A DNA stretch of 64,000 bases from Salvelinus alpinus. Its lineage: Eukaryota; Chordata; Actinopteri; Salmoniformes; Salmonidae. Every line of letters begins with the position of its first letter. The first letter of the stretch is position 1. Below are positions 21,732 through 39,400 of this stretch, one piece after another. Made by a program: the position numbers and the translations under genes. The notes below the pieces were generated by a model. That model was not told where the DNA came from. It saw only the letters and a program-made list of their open reading frames with translations, and did not search any database. The stretch spans positions 37,425,728 to 37,489,727 of the forward strand of contig NC_092115.1 of the NCBI RefSeq assembly GCF_045679555.1. Direction: 5' to 3'.

Positions 21732-23791
21732 GGTCCACACTAAAACAGACGTGGGCAAACCACACAGTCAGAAACCGTACATGCACAGCAACAAGGACAG
21801 CCATGTTAGCCATGCTTTATGCACTGTCTATATGGAACTCAGAGATTTAGCCCAGGGCTGAGACAAGCTACGTTACAGACCAGCACAGCTAATTCACTGA
21901 GACAAGGAAAGAGAGGGGGAGAGGGAAAGAGAAGAGACCGGCAGATAAATAGCAAAGAAAGGGGGACAAGGCAGAGAAAGAGAGATGATGAAAGAGTACG
22001 AGAGGGGGAGAGACGGGGGAAGAAAATGGGGAGAGAGACGAAGATGAGGATGGATGAGCAGACAGACTAAAATAGCTAAGTAATGGTAAACCTGAAACAG
22101 ATCAAAGAAATTATCTTCGTAAAAGACCAGATGTCAGGAAAATAGATATCAATGTATTTGCGGTGGCAGGAGCCTTGAATACCCTTTAAATTGCACCATC
22201 CCTGTTGTGATGTGAGAGAGCATTAGTGAACTGATGCCACTGACGAGAGAATGCAGCTCTGGGAGATACAAATCGCTTACATGGTGGCAAAATAAAGGGA
22301 TGGTGAAAAGAAAGTTATAAATGTTCATTCACACCACACTTACTGTAAATACATACTGCCATGACTTAATTATCTATAATATAGTACAACAGAGTGACGA
22401 TAATATGTGGACAGCCATGTTAGTCATAAAATGGTGAACGTAGATCATGAAATTCACATTCACTGCAAATATAATGACACAATTATTTTGAATTCAATTA
22501 CAGTTGCAAAACATTTTATCGGTGTAAATACACGCACAGCATCGCCAACTCAGTGCTCTGCATGTGGTGGACACAAAAAGCCACCATATAATTTGCGAAA
22601 CTTTGTTATTTTCTCTCTGCTTGGATGATAATGATGATTATCGTCATTACTGTCCTGGTAATAATCATCAATTTGGCTGTTGTTGTTTTTGTCGTCAGCA
22701 CTTTGTTCTTCGCTTGGCACACATCTGCGTCCCAAGTGACCTACATTGTGTGAATTTTCCTGTACATATTATTTATTTGTGCAAAGGATAATGTGCCTGC
22801 GTATATATTTATCCTTTTGTTGTCTAAGCAGTTCCGCTGCAGTGGAGTACCTTTGGGGCAGCACAGAGGTGGGCTAGAAACCGTACGCTTTAAAGCTACA
22901 TAAGATCTGGTCTCAGGTGAGTGAGGCAAAACCAGGTATATCTGTGTTTTCTGAGTGACATAAGTGGTCGAGGAGTAATTTCATGCCTAAAGAGACATGA
23001 GGCAGGTCGGGGCTCAGCAATAGCTTAGCTGAGCTGTGCAGGATGCAGCCAGCTTTCTCATCCGCTCCTATCATCCTCCTCTCTCCATCCATTCTCTGAC
23101 CACGCAGGAGCAAAAGGCTGAAAGAGATTAGCAAAAGGAGCTATGACATTGGGTTGACTGTCGGAGTGAGGGATGCAGAAAAGGAAAAACAAAAGGAAGG
23201 ACCCATATATGGATATATTTAAATCCAAACAATCGCACACACTCATGCTGACACACCACACACATTGTCCTTGTCACATTTCCCCCACTTTTGCCAAAAT
23301 GCACATACACACACACACACACACCCTGTCACATTTCCCCCACTCTCCATCACATACTCTTGATCTCACACATATGCAGACACACACGAACCCCGCTCTC
23401 CTCCCTCTCTCTCCCTCTCCTCCTTCGACGGCATGCACGCGCAACACACACCTACTGTGCTCTCCTGTACACACGTCCCAGTATTTGTGCTGCTGTCTGC
23501 CATCCTGTGAAAGGGAAGTCCGAACAGGACTGCAAATGAGCAGACAGGTGGAGAGGGGGAGACACACCCACCAGGTGGAGGAGAGGACATCTGTCCGTCT
23601 GTCTGTCTGAGTGTTCGTCTCTGTGTATCATACATCACAAGTCTATATCAGTACTGTACTGTATGTCTGTCTGTACTGTATGTCTGTCTGTGTATCATAT
23701 TACCTGTTTATGCCTGACTGTCTGTGTCTTGCTGTTTCTTTGTCTGCCCCCTGTTGCTCCTTGTCCTTGATATTTAGGAGAGGCAGAGATA
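21732..23791. other. single-copy non-coding sequence
   Basis: A purine-rich tract (GGGAGAGA motifs) lies at about 21900-22070, and CA-rich sequence at 23230-23460. No gene or mobile element recognised. Confidence 0.5.
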
Positions 23792-23938
23792 GAGTTGAAG
23801 TCGGAAGTTTACATACACCTTAGCCAAATACATTTCAACTCAGTTTTTCACAATTCCTGACATTTAATTCTAGTAAAAATCACCACTTTATTTAAAAAAT
23901 GAGAAATGTCAGAATAATGGTAGAGAGAATGATTTATT

Positions 23939-25010
23939 TCAGCTTTTATTTCTTTCATCACATTCCCAGTGGGTCAGAGGTTTACATACACTCAATTCGT
24001 ATTTGGTAGCATTGCCTTTAAATTGTTGAACTTGGGTCAAACGTTTCGGGTAGCCTTCCACAAGCTTCCCACAATAAGTTGGGTGAATTTGGGCCCATTC
24101 CTCCTGACCGAGCTGGTGTAACTGAGTCAGGTTTATAGGCCTCTTTGCTCGCATACGCTTTTTCAGTTCTGCCCACAAATTTTCTATAGGGTTGAGGTCA
24201 GGGCTTTGTGATGGCCACTCCAATACCATGACTTTGTTGTCCTTAAGCCATTTTGCCACAACTTTGGAAGTATGCTTGGGGTCATTGTCCATTTGGAAGA
24301 CCCATTTGCGACCAAGCTTTAACTTCCTGACTGGTCTGGAGATGTTGCTTCAATATATCCACATAATTTTCCTGACTCATGATGCCATCTATTTTGTGAA
24401 GTGCACCAGTCCCTCCTGCAGCAAAGCACAACATGATGCTGCCACCCCCATGCTTCACGGTTGGGATGGTGTTCTTCGACTTGCAAGTCTCCCCCTTTTT
24501 CCTCCAAACATAAAGATGGTCATTATGGCCAAAGAGTTCTATTTTTGTTTCATCAGACCAGAGGACATTTCTCCAAAAAGTACAATCTTTGTCCCCATGT
24601 TTAGTTGCAAACCGTAGTCTGGCTTTTTTATGGTGGTTTTGGAGCAGTGGCATCCTCCTTGCTGAGCGGCCTTTCAGGTTATGTCGATATAGGACTCATT
24701 TTTCTGTGGATATAAATACTTTTGTACCTGTTTCCTCCAGCATCTTCACAAGGTCCTTTGCTGTTGTTCTGTGATTGATTTCTACTTTTCGCACCAAAGT
24801 ACGTTCATCTCTAGGAGACAGAACGCGTCTTCTTCCTGAGCGGTATGACGGCTGTGTGGTCCCATGGTGTTTATACTTGCGTACTATTGTTTGTACAGAT
24901 GAACGTGTTACCTTCAGGCATTTGGAAATTGCTCCCAAGGATGAACCAGACTTGTGGAGGTCTACAATTTGTTTTCTGAGGTCTTGGCTGATTTCTTTTG
25001 ATTTTCCCAT
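23939..25010 (-). pseudogene. Tc1-D transposase, broken
   Basis: From an ATG at 25010 ([20 protein letters not shown]) the N-terminal helix-turn-helix domain reads well to a stop near 24696. The catalytic part continues in other frames: [11 protein letters not shown], then [10 protein letters not shown] and NPIENLWAEL, so all three catalytic residues are present but in different frames. A short deletion has altered the HGGGSIMLCF region. The normal TAA after NATKY is GAA (near 24000), so the frame runs on to 23939. Confidence 0.9.
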
Positions 25011-25345
25011 TATGTCAAGCAAAGAGGCACTTAGTTTGAAAGTAGACCTTGAAATACATCCACAGGTACACCTCCAATTGACTCAAATTATGTCAATTAG
25101 CCTATCAGAATCTTCTAAAGCCATGACATAATTTTCTGTATTTTTCCGAGCTGTTTAAAGACACAGTCATACACAGTATTCCTCTGACCCACTGGAATTG
25201 TGGTACAGTGAATTATAAGTGAAATAATCTGTCTGTAAACAATTGTTCTAAAAATTAATTGTGTCATGCACAAAGTAGATGTCCTAACCGACTTGCCAAA
25301 ACTATAGTTTGTTAACAAGAAATTTGTGGAGTGGATGAAAAACAA

Positions 25346-25830
25346 TGTAACGGCGTTCCTCCTCCTCTTCTTCCGAAGAGGAGGAGCAGGGATTGAACCA
25401 AACTGCAGCGTTGCGATTTGACATGATTTATTTAAGGAAAGACGACAAACACGAACTTCACTTGAATCTAAACAAAACAACAAACGGAGTAGACAAACCT
25501 GAACGTAAGAACTTACATGTAACTCGAAGAACGCACGAACAGGAAAAATGACTACATAAAACGAAACGAACAAACAAACCGAAAACAGTCCCGTATGGTG
25601 CAACATAGACACAGACACAGGAGACAACCACCCACGACAAACAATGTGAAAACACCTACCTTAATATGATTCTCAATCAGAGGAGATGAAAACCACCTGC
25701 CTCTAATTGAGAACCATATTAGGTACCCAAAACCAACATAGAAACAGAAAACATAGACTGCCCACCCAAACTCACGTCCTGACCAACTAACACATACAAA
25801 ACTAACAGAAAACAGGTCAGGAACGTGACA
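25346..25830 (-). mobile_element. solo LTR, Ty3/gypsy-type
   Basis: 485 bp, flanked by a perfect 5-bp duplication AACAA (25341-25345 and 25831-25835), inside Tc1-D. On the minus strand it runs TGTCACGTTCC to CGTTACA and has an AATAAA signal near 25430. A hairpin with 11-bp arms (25360-25370 and 25375-25385) and a 4-nt loop lies close to its 3' end. It shares termini, but not interior, with the LTRs at 3453-3737 and 4259-4655. Confidence 0.85.
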
Positions 25831-25956
25831 AACAAGTTTTAATGACTCCAACCTAAGTGTATGTAAACTTCCGACTTCAACTGAATATGAGAGCCACATC
25901 CTCACTGGAGGAAAGACTCCTCCCACATCCATCTCGCTCGCTGATGCTGTCCTTCA

Positions 25957-26123
<167 letters not shown>

Positions 26124-26208
26124 GATCTGGAAGGATTGAGATTAGCTAGTGGATAAATCATTTGAAGGTGTTTCAGTGATAAGGAGGTGCATGGGGTGGG
26201 TGTGTCCT

Positions 26209-27539
<1,331 letters not shown>

Positions 27540-27950
27540 CAACCGCATAACTCAGTTAAGTGAACAGGGCACGCGCACGTCTCGGGGTCACTTGGGAGAG
27601 ATGGACCAGTGCAGATTTCACGTGACTGAACCGAGTCCGAGCAGATGGTGCGCGCACTTCTGTCTGCCACGGTTAAAAGATCCGCGGGGTAGCGGCAGAC
27701 TAGACACGTAGCCTACCAAAAACCGACAGTGACACCCGAGTGTGTGCGAGGCAAATATTTTACCTGCCGCATGCGCAATGTCTACGAGGATCAGCGCGTC
27801 CCTAATGAAGGTGATCTTGTCAGTATCGCTTCATAATACCAGCTTAATTGTATCCATTTATTATTTGTACCAAATCGGTTATAACAAGTGTTTGGCTTGA
27901 TATTGAGGGGTGTCGGTGTGAGCGCGCGGTGACAAGACTGGGCTGTGTTC
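27540..27950. promoter_or_regulatory. CpG-rich island, possible promoter
   Basis: I count about 24 CpG in 27541-27832, roughly what base composition predicts, whereas flanking DNA is AT-rich. It contains CCGCATGCGCAATG (about 27767-27780), close to an NRF-1 site, plus CACGTG and repeated GCGCGC. No TATA box or start is evident and no exon follows. Promoter function is inferred only. Confidence 0.35.
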
Positions 27951-30900
27951 GGTGCTGTCTCTCCGATATGGTAATGTGATGTGTGTGTGTGTGTGTGTTT
28001 GGGTGGCGCGTTTTACTGTCCTGTGACAAACATTTTCTGAGATTTATGATTGCCCTTTAGCAGTAGGCTGCTATCAACAATTCTGTCCATGTCTGAATGT
28101 GAATGTGTTTTATTTGCGGTGTTTTACCATTGTGTGTACAGTAGCCTAAAGTGGGTTGAATAGTATGCTATGTATTTGATGTTGTAAAGCCATCCCAGCT
28201 TTTAATATAAGCCTCTGTAGCTGGCATTTTTCTCTGTGGAAAATGATGCATGTCCCCTGGATTTGTGCACTACCCCCCCCTCTCCCTCGTTCCAACACAC
28301 ACGTATTTAGAGATCCTTCAATCACTTTTCAGTACCTTTGTGTGGGTTTTAGTGCATCGTTGTGAGCCTCTGGCTCATCCATAATCACTTCAATCACTGC
28401 AGTATGTATCACACCATGTATTTTACTGATGAATCAGTGTGCTTTATATGGAACACAGGTAGGCTTTATTTAATATTTGTAGATAAAGCATATACGTTTG
28501 GCTGATGATCAATGACTATGCATGTGTTTATGTTTTTTTTAACGTGTGTTTCTGTGTTTGGCTGTGTGCACAGTTTTTCCTGTGCTTGTACATTCAATTT
28601 CGACCTGGCTTTGCCTTGGCAGCGAAAGGTCTTGTGAGAATACATCAAGGGAGATCGGACATTAGACAAATGCTCTCCGCTAATTTGGTTAAAACAGAGC
28701 AAAACAATCTGTCTCAGCATTAAGCTCATAATTCTTTACACCAAAGAGCTTTTGTATTTACCCTGAGTGAGACGCGAGAGGGAGAGAGAGAACTGAGAGG
28801 AAGGGTAGATGTGTGTGTGTGTGTATAGACAAGACATTGACTCAGTGACTTATGTCAGCTATAAAGCGACAAGGAGAAGGGAGGCTGAAAAAGAGGTGCT
28901 GCTGTTGTGACAGGGAGGACTCACCACCTCCCATTACCGGACATTACTGTTTATTACAACAGACATCGAATGGAGGGAGGAGAGAGCGAGATGGAAGGAC
29001 ACTGGCCAAGGCCAGAAAAAGAAGATGAGTGAGGGAAAGAGACAGAGAGAGCAAGTGTTCGAGAGTGGTGATATCGTGCAGGCCTGGCCCGGGCAAATCG
29101 TAAACCTCCCTGGCTGTTATTCCACAGTTTGTCTCTTATGTAACGACACCGCAACCCTTATCTCAAGTGTGGCTAAAGTGTTTTGCTGTCCAGATAAATG
29201 AAGCTATTCTCTCGAAGAGAGCCACGTCACCAGTGGCAGCCATAGCAGACAATGGAGGGGCCGGGGACTCTCTCGAATGACACATCCTCTCCTCGGGCTA
29301 CTCTCTGTAGACGTTTAAGAGAGTGTTTAAGACACACAGCGCCCCCAAGGCTCTTATTCAGCAAAATTACGGTTAGACGTGCAGCCGAGTTGGGAATGCA
29401 CCTTTAACAGGGGGGATGATCAATGGCTTGTTTTCCCTTTCTGAAACCAAACTAATGACTATTGAAGACCTACAGTCTACCGCCCTTGGGTTTTGTAGTT
29501 CAGGGAAGGGAATTGACTGCTGTTATAGACATCTACCAATTCAGCAGCGTTCAATTCAGCTAAAGGAATTAGACGCCGTGCCGGGACCCTCCGTTAGAAT
29601 AGCGACTGTTGAAGACTCGGAGTGTTCCCTGGAGTCATCTCAGAGAGAGAGAGATTATTTCATTCTCGTATTCCCACTCCAATTGTTGTGGGGGAAATGG
29701 GGCTTCTGAGTCCCACGTTGCCAGGGATACCCACACTCATGTACTCATGCTGTTCAGTCAGAAAATGGAATTAGCTCCTCCACATTCTACCTCCCTGGTG
29801 GCACCTTATAGAGCGCTAACTGATAAAGAAACATAGCAGCCTTTGACGCTTCTTCCTTCACAAATGTGATTCAACCAGACAGAGATCTTCCCAATGTCTC
29901 TACCTGTAGAGGTGATGGTTAAAGACATGCAATATAACACCCGGGTGACTCCCCTCTCAATCAGACTGGTTCATCAGGAAGACATATTTCTTCCCTGGGG
30001 TACCCATTTAGAGAAATGGTTGTGGAGGAGCCGTGTTCTCCTCATGGATGGATGCTGCTGCTAGAGCTTGTCACGGTCTGATTGTACACAGGCGACTGTG
30101 GCTGTTCTGCCTTCTCCTGAACACGGTGTGGGAGGATGCAGCTGGCCCACTGTGCCAAGCCCAGGGAGGAGGTCTCTTTTGTGGCTGGAGCATGTAGGGA
30201 TGTGGAGCTGGAGTGTGGCAGGCACGTGAGGCGCCAAGCCTCTTCCTGCCTTCAGAGATTGACGTGAACCACCTCTCTCGCTGGCCGCTCGGATTATGGA
30301 GGATTTCCTCATGAAAATGTACAGCAGTCCGCTCTGCTGGAGACATTATTGTAAAGGGAGAGAGGGAGCTTTCATTTAAGGAATAGAGGGCACATTCATC
30401 GCAGTAAGGGCTCACCCAGGAGTGTGTCTGATGCAAGTGTGGGAGTGTGTGTGTGTTCGTATTGGGTAGGCTTGCGGCGGTGTGTGTGGCCGTTAGAAAG
30501 CAACTCCAAGCTCTGACATGGGAGTCCAGAAGGAATTGGGGGAAATCCTATTGTAAATTTGTCTACTCCACAAAGATAATTGGCTTATTCCTGTGTTAAA
30601 TTGGCCTGTCCTATAGGACATTGAGTGGGCTTAACATGCTCGGTGCAGACACTGCCTGCTCCTCTGCTTCGCAGGGACTTAGACGGGTATTACACACTGA
30701 ATTACTGTATGACAATGATGAACCGATAGCTGCAGTGCATTCAGCAATGCAGAGCCCCTTTAAAGTATCGTTCACACGTAGACCGACAGGTTTGTTTACA
30801 CAGAGCTTCTTTCAATATAATGTAGGCTAACTAACTATCGAAATGAACCCTTTGACACGTATGAACACACAGGAGTGCTCATTCTACAATGTCCCTGCAG

Positions 30901-31059
30901 CGTACGCTCAAACCGGTGTGATTAGAATGCTTATATAGAATGTCCAGTTACGACTGATGCAACAGTCAGCGTTTGAGCTGGCCACAATGTTTTTTTCACA
31001 GAAACATTTTGCACAAACACAGTCCTTACACCGTTATGTCCTCAATGTGAGCAGTTTAT
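27951..31059. other. single-copy non-coding sequence
   Basis: No repeats recognised. 28570-28740 is a non-repetitive, AT-balanced block that looks like a conserved non-coding element. The short open frames have no protein resemblance. Confidence 0.45.
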
Positions 31060-31290
31060 TTTTGGATGCAATGTTCAGACATTCACAGAAGTAGCGACAC
31101 AATAACACAATTCTCATCCAAACCGGAAAATTCAGGCTACATTAGTCGTAATCAGGCTACACTCATCATAATCAGTACAACCTTCAAAAAAGTTTTTTAC
31201 ACTTATCATATGTGTCCATTACAGTCTATGCAAGAATCGGAATGCATGATTTGTCACCAGAACTTGAAAACATGTGAATAAAACAGTAAA
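31060..31290 (-). repeat. dispersed repeat F, one half
   Basis: Matches, in reverse orientation, 58552-58645 and 59095-59150 of the copy at 57082-59150; for example AATCGGAATGCATGATTTGT here against its complement ATAATGCATTCCGATTCTTG there. The other half of this copy appears to be 33640-34140. Confidence 0.7.
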
Positions 31291-31300
31291 TACATACATG

Positions 31301-32403
31301 CAATACCAGTCAAAAGTTTGGACACACCTACTCATTCAAGAGTTTTTATTTATTTTTACTATTTTCTTCATTGTGGATCAATAGTGAAAACATCAAAACT
31401 ATGAAATAACACATATGGAATCATGTAGTCACCAAAAAAGTGCAAAGAAAATCAAAATATATTTATATTTGAGATTCTTCAAAGTAGCCACCCTTTGCCT
31501 TGATGACAGCTTTGCACACTCGGCATTCTCTCAACCAGCTTCACCTGGAATGCTTTCCCTACAGTCTTGAAGGAGTTCCCATATATGCTGAGCACTTGTT
31601 GGCTACTTTTCCTTTACTCTGCGGTCTAACTCATCCCAAACCATCTCAATTGGGTTGAGGTCGGTTGATTGTGGTGGCCAGGTCATCTGATGCAACACTC
31701 CATCACTCTCCGTCTTGGACAATTAGCCCTTATACAGCCTGGAGGTGTGTTGGGTCATTGTCCTGTTGAAAAACAAATGATAGTTTCACTAAGCGCAAGC
31801 CAGATGGGATGGCGTATCGCTGCAGAATGAGGTGGTAGCCATGTTGGTTAAGTGTACCTTGAATTCAAAATAAATCACAGACAGTGTCACCAGCAAAGCA
31901 CCCCCACACCATAACACCATCTCCATGCTTCACGGTGGGAACCACACATGCAGAGATTATCCGTTTTGCGTCTCACAAAGACATAGCGATTAGAGCCAAA
32001 CATCTCTAATTTAGACTCATCAGACCAAAGGGCAAATTTCCACCAGTCTAATGTCCATTGCTCTTGTTTCTTGGCCCAAGCAAGTCTTCTTATTGGTGTC
32101 CTTTAGTAGTGGTTTCTTTGCAGCAATTCGACCACGAAGGCCTGATTCACTCAGTCCCCTCTGAACAGTTGATGTTGCGATGTCTGTTGAACTCTGTGAA
32201 GCATTTATTTGGGCTGCAATTTCTGAGGCTGGTAACTCGAATGAACGTATCCTCCGCAGCAGAGGTAACTCTGGGTCTTCCTTTCCTGTGGCGGTCCTCA
32301 TGAGAGCCAGTTTCATTACAGCGCTTGATGGTTTTTGCAACTGCACTTGAAGAATTGTTCAAATTCTTGAAATTTTCCAGATTGACTGACCTTCATGTCT
32401 TAA
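31301..32403 (-). mobile_element. Tc1-like element, 3' portion
   Basis: The left end ACCAGTCAAAAGTTTGGACA is the terminal repeat of a Tc1 family; the transposase is on the minus strand. The sequence stops abruptly at TTAA (32400-32403), just before where the 5' region should follow. That missing 5' portion is found, in the opposite orientation, at 34148-34560. Confidence 0.8.
31480..32395 (-). pseudogene. Tc1 transposase, broken
   Basis: The DNA-binding half is in two frames ([40 protein letters not shown]). The catalytic half is recognisable only at DNA level, with several frameshifts and deletions; CCTCAACCCAATTGAGATGG on the minus strand near 31655 marks the third catalytic region. Not functional. 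Confidence 0.75.
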
Positions 32404-32542
32404 AACCTCTACAAGATTGGTGGGTCCCCCTTGGGATGGGTGAGCTAATGTAGGCTAATGTGATTAGCACGGGGTTGTAAGTAACAAGAACATTTCCAGT
32501 GACAAAGACATGTCTGATATTGACAGAAAGCTTAAATTCTTG
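32404..32542. repeat. fragment of a TTAA-associated dispersed repeat (repeat G)
   Basis: CCTCTACAAGATTGGTGGGT to AAGCTTAAATTCTTG, lying between two TTAA sites. I recall this as a common salmonid repeat continuing TCTAACTGCACTGTCC. That continuation appears inverted at 34561-34598. Confidence 0.5.
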
Positions 32543-32546
32543 TTAA

Positions 32547-33553
32547 CTTCTCTGCGCTACGGATCCCTTTTACGGGATCACTTTCCTAAACAACCGCTAG
32601 AATTGCAGGGCGCCAAATGCATAAATATTACAAAAAATATTTATAATCATGCAATCACAAGTGAAATATACCAAAACACAGCTTAGCTTTTTGTTAATCC
32701 ACCTATCGTGTCAGAGTTTGAAAATATACTTTACAGCGAAAGAAATCCAAGCTTTTGTGAGTGTAGCAATCAATGCTACAACAGCTAGCCCCAAATTAGC
32801 ATGGTCACGAAAGTCAGAAAAGCAATAAAATTAATCGCTTACCTTTGATAATCTTCGGATGTTTCCACTCACGAGACTCCCAGTTACACAACAAATGTTC
32901 TTTTTGTTCGATAAATATTACTTTTATCACAAAAAAACGCCATTTGGGTTGCGCGTTATGCTGAGAAAACTACAGCCTTGTTCCATTTGACAAATTCCAA
33001 AAAGTATCCGTAATGGTCGTTGAAACATGTCAAATGTTTTTTATAATCAATCCTCAGGTTGTTTTTAACAAACATAATCGATAATATTTCACCCGGACCA
33101 TAACCTATTCTTTAAGACAGAAAAGGAAAATGGGGAGCCCCTCTCTCGCGCGCAGGAACTATTCAGAGGACACCTGACCTCTTTTGAAACATCTCGCTCA
33201 TTTTTCAAAATAAAACCCTGAAACTATGTCTAAAGCCTGGTCACAGCCTGAGGAAGCCATTGGAAAATGAATCTGGTTGATACCCCTTTAAATGGAGGAT
33301 AGACGGTCCAGGAAACACAGATTTAAAAAAAGAATTATCACTTCCGGGTTATATTTTCTCAGGTTTTCGTCTGCAGAATACGTTTTGTTATACTCACAGA
33401 CAATATTTGGACAGTTTTGGAAACTTTGGAGTGTTTTCTATCCTAATCTGTAAATTATATGCATATTCTACGATCTGGGCCAGAGAATATGTCCATTTAC
33501 CTTGGGAACAATATTTTAAGAAAAAAAGAATTTCTGACCCCTAGCGTCAAGAG
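32547..33553 (-). mobile_element. TTAA-flanked element A
   Basis: 1007 bp between TTAA at 32543-32546 and 33554-33557. The ends are CTTCTCTGCGCTACGG and GACCCCTAGCGTCAAGAG. It is non-coding and close to copies B and C. A 7-bp stem with a 6-nt loop lies 14 nt inside the left end (32561-32580). Orientation is given relative to element D. Confidence 0.8.
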
Positions 33554-33557
33554 TTAA

Positions 33558-34147
33558 CTAGATCTAAGACCGCTAGACATAACGAGTGCAGCAAAATCAG
33601 TAGGTTAGTTATTAGTTTTGTAACATTGGTTTGTATTTAACCTTTTCATGCGTGAGTTCCAAACATCTCTAACGGTCGCCCCCAGGGCAAGAATTGTTTA
33701 TGCGCATGATGTCAGAATGCTCTCACTGTTCCAAAATGTGGTTGTTATGCAACAGGACAATTAACCCATGCTGCCCTTAAACCAAGGCACGCTGCCTGCT
33801 AATTAACTATAGGCTGTTTCAACTTGTCATTTAAAAATAAAAATAAATTGAATTGAGGTGTGTTCCACCTCCTCATTAATTCACATAGTAGTAGCCAATT
33901 ATACTGTTTCGGCCTATTTACGTTTGAGGCATTACTGAGCCGGACAAAACTTCTCTCTTCTACAAGAGTCCAAGCACAAACGTTTTCCTCCCCTGCATAT
34001 TTTCCGCCTGGTGCCCACATTGACTTCACTACTAATAATAACTTTGGACATGTGCGCGTTCCTATAAAAGTAAGTGCCTTATCACGTGATCATTATAGTT
34101 TCTGTATATCTAGTTGTTAACATTTCTACTGTGGCACACTGTATGTA
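33558..34147 (+). repeat. dispersed repeat F, other half
   Basis: 33640-34137 matches 57082-57278 joined to 58292-58555; for example ACTAATAATAACTTTGGACA and CTGTATATCTAGTTGTTAAC occur in both. It carries the unoccupied site CTCCTCATTAATTCACATAG for element C. It is inverted relative to its partner half at 31060-31290. Confidence 0.75.
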
Positions 34148-34560
34148 CAGTACCAGTCAAATGTTTGGACACACCTACTCATTCCAGGGTTAATCTTTAT
34201 TTTTAAAATGTTCTACATTGTAGAATAATAGTGAATATATCAAAACTATTAAATAACACATATGGAATCATGTAGTAACCAAAGAGGTGTTAAACGAATC
34301 CAAATATATTTTATATTTGAGATTCTTCAAAGTAGCCACCCTTTGCCTTGATGACAGCTTTGCACACCAGCTTCATGAGGTATTCACCTGGAATGCATTT
34401 CAATTAACAGGTGTGCCTTGTTAAAAGTTTATTTGTGGAATTTCTTTCCTTCTTAATGCTTTTGAGCCAATCAGTTGTGTTGTGACAAGGTAGGGGTGGT
34501 ATACAGAAGATAGCTCTATTTGGTAAGAACAACTCAAACGACAGTCCATCATTACTTTAA
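34148..34560 (+). mobile_element. Tc1-like element, 5' portion
   Basis: The terminal repeat CAGTACCAGTCAAATGTTTG is followed by the non-coding 5' region of the same Tc1 family as 31301-32403. It ends at TTAA (34557-34560), just before the transposase region would begin. 34561-34598 then matches the missing end of repeat G in reverse, up to TTAA at 34599-34602. Confidence 0.8.
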
Positions 34561-34602
34561 ACTGTAATAGCTACTGTAAATTGGACAGTGCAGTTAGATT
34601 AA

Positions 34603-38593
<3,991 letters not shown>

Positions 38594-38772
38594 AGGGTTA
38601 TTCAACTCTGACCCTACGAGGTACGGAGCCTGCTGGTTTTCTGTTCCACCTGATCATTTATTGCGCACACACCTGGTGTCCCAGGTCTAAATCAGTCCCT
38701 GATTAGAGGGAAACGATGGAAGAAAAAGCAGTGGAACTGTCTTCGAGGTCAAGAGTTGACCTTGAGGGTTTT
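38594..38772. repeat. MITE-like dispersed repeat
   Basis: Begins CAGGGTTATTCAACTCTGAC and ends with CTTCGAGGTCAAGAGTTGAC; the two ends are imperfect inverted repeats. Contains the characteristic CAGGTCTAAATCAGTCCCTG. About 180 bp, non-coding. Recognised from memory as a common salmonid repeat. Confidence 0.6.
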
Positions 38773-39308
38773 AGACTGACCCTTGTTCTGGTGTCGTCTC
38801 CACACAGCCGCTGTTTAGATTCATTTGATATGTTTTGCTATTCCACGACTCACACACACATGGCTGTTATAGCTACACACAGACAGCACACGATTCACAT
38901 GCACAGATAGAGCTTGCATACACATAAGGGAATCCAAAACGCACACGCGCACACAATACCCAGGATTGCTGGAGATGAAAGGGGAGGTGTTGGTGACAGA
39001 TCTGGGTAGAGAGAGAGATGTTCCTGTCGTGTTCTGTCACTGAGGTTCTTCCACATGCCTGCTGCTACATTTACAGCTGCACTGTTAAAAGCACTAGTGA
39101 CATATGGCCACGGCTGTCATCACCACGAGATGAGCATGAATCTCAGCGCGAGTCTCCGTAGGGAGAGGGTAAGACATGGAGGGAGAGCAGAGGGGAGGAA
39201 GAAGAGAAATGGAGAGTGAGAGAAGGCAAGATATAGCATACGGTGGGAATGCTGATGACGGTTTGTGGTTTGTGTGATTTGAGGAGAAAGTGCTGTTGAT
39301 GAGAGTGT

Positions 39309-39309
<1 letters not shown>
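38773..39309. other. single-copy non-coding sequence
   Basis: CA-rich around 38850-38960. No gene seen. Confidence 0.5.

Positions 39310-39398
<89 letters not shown>
39310..39398. repeat. (TG)n microsatellite
   Basis: About 44 TG units. Confidence 0.98.

Positions 39399-39400
<2 letters not shown>

Larger units (their letters stand above)
23792..25883 (-). mobile_element. Tc1-like element D, interrupted by a solo LTR
   Basis: Same family as Tc1-B. The left end is AGTTGAAGTCGGAAGTTTAC with its first base changed; the right end is TAAACTTCCGACTTCAACTG. The right TA has become AA. A 485-bp solo LTR sits at 25346-25830. The transposase is on the minus strand and is broken. It supplies the empty-site reference (25312-25315) for the TTAA insertion in Tc1-B. 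Confidence 0.92.
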
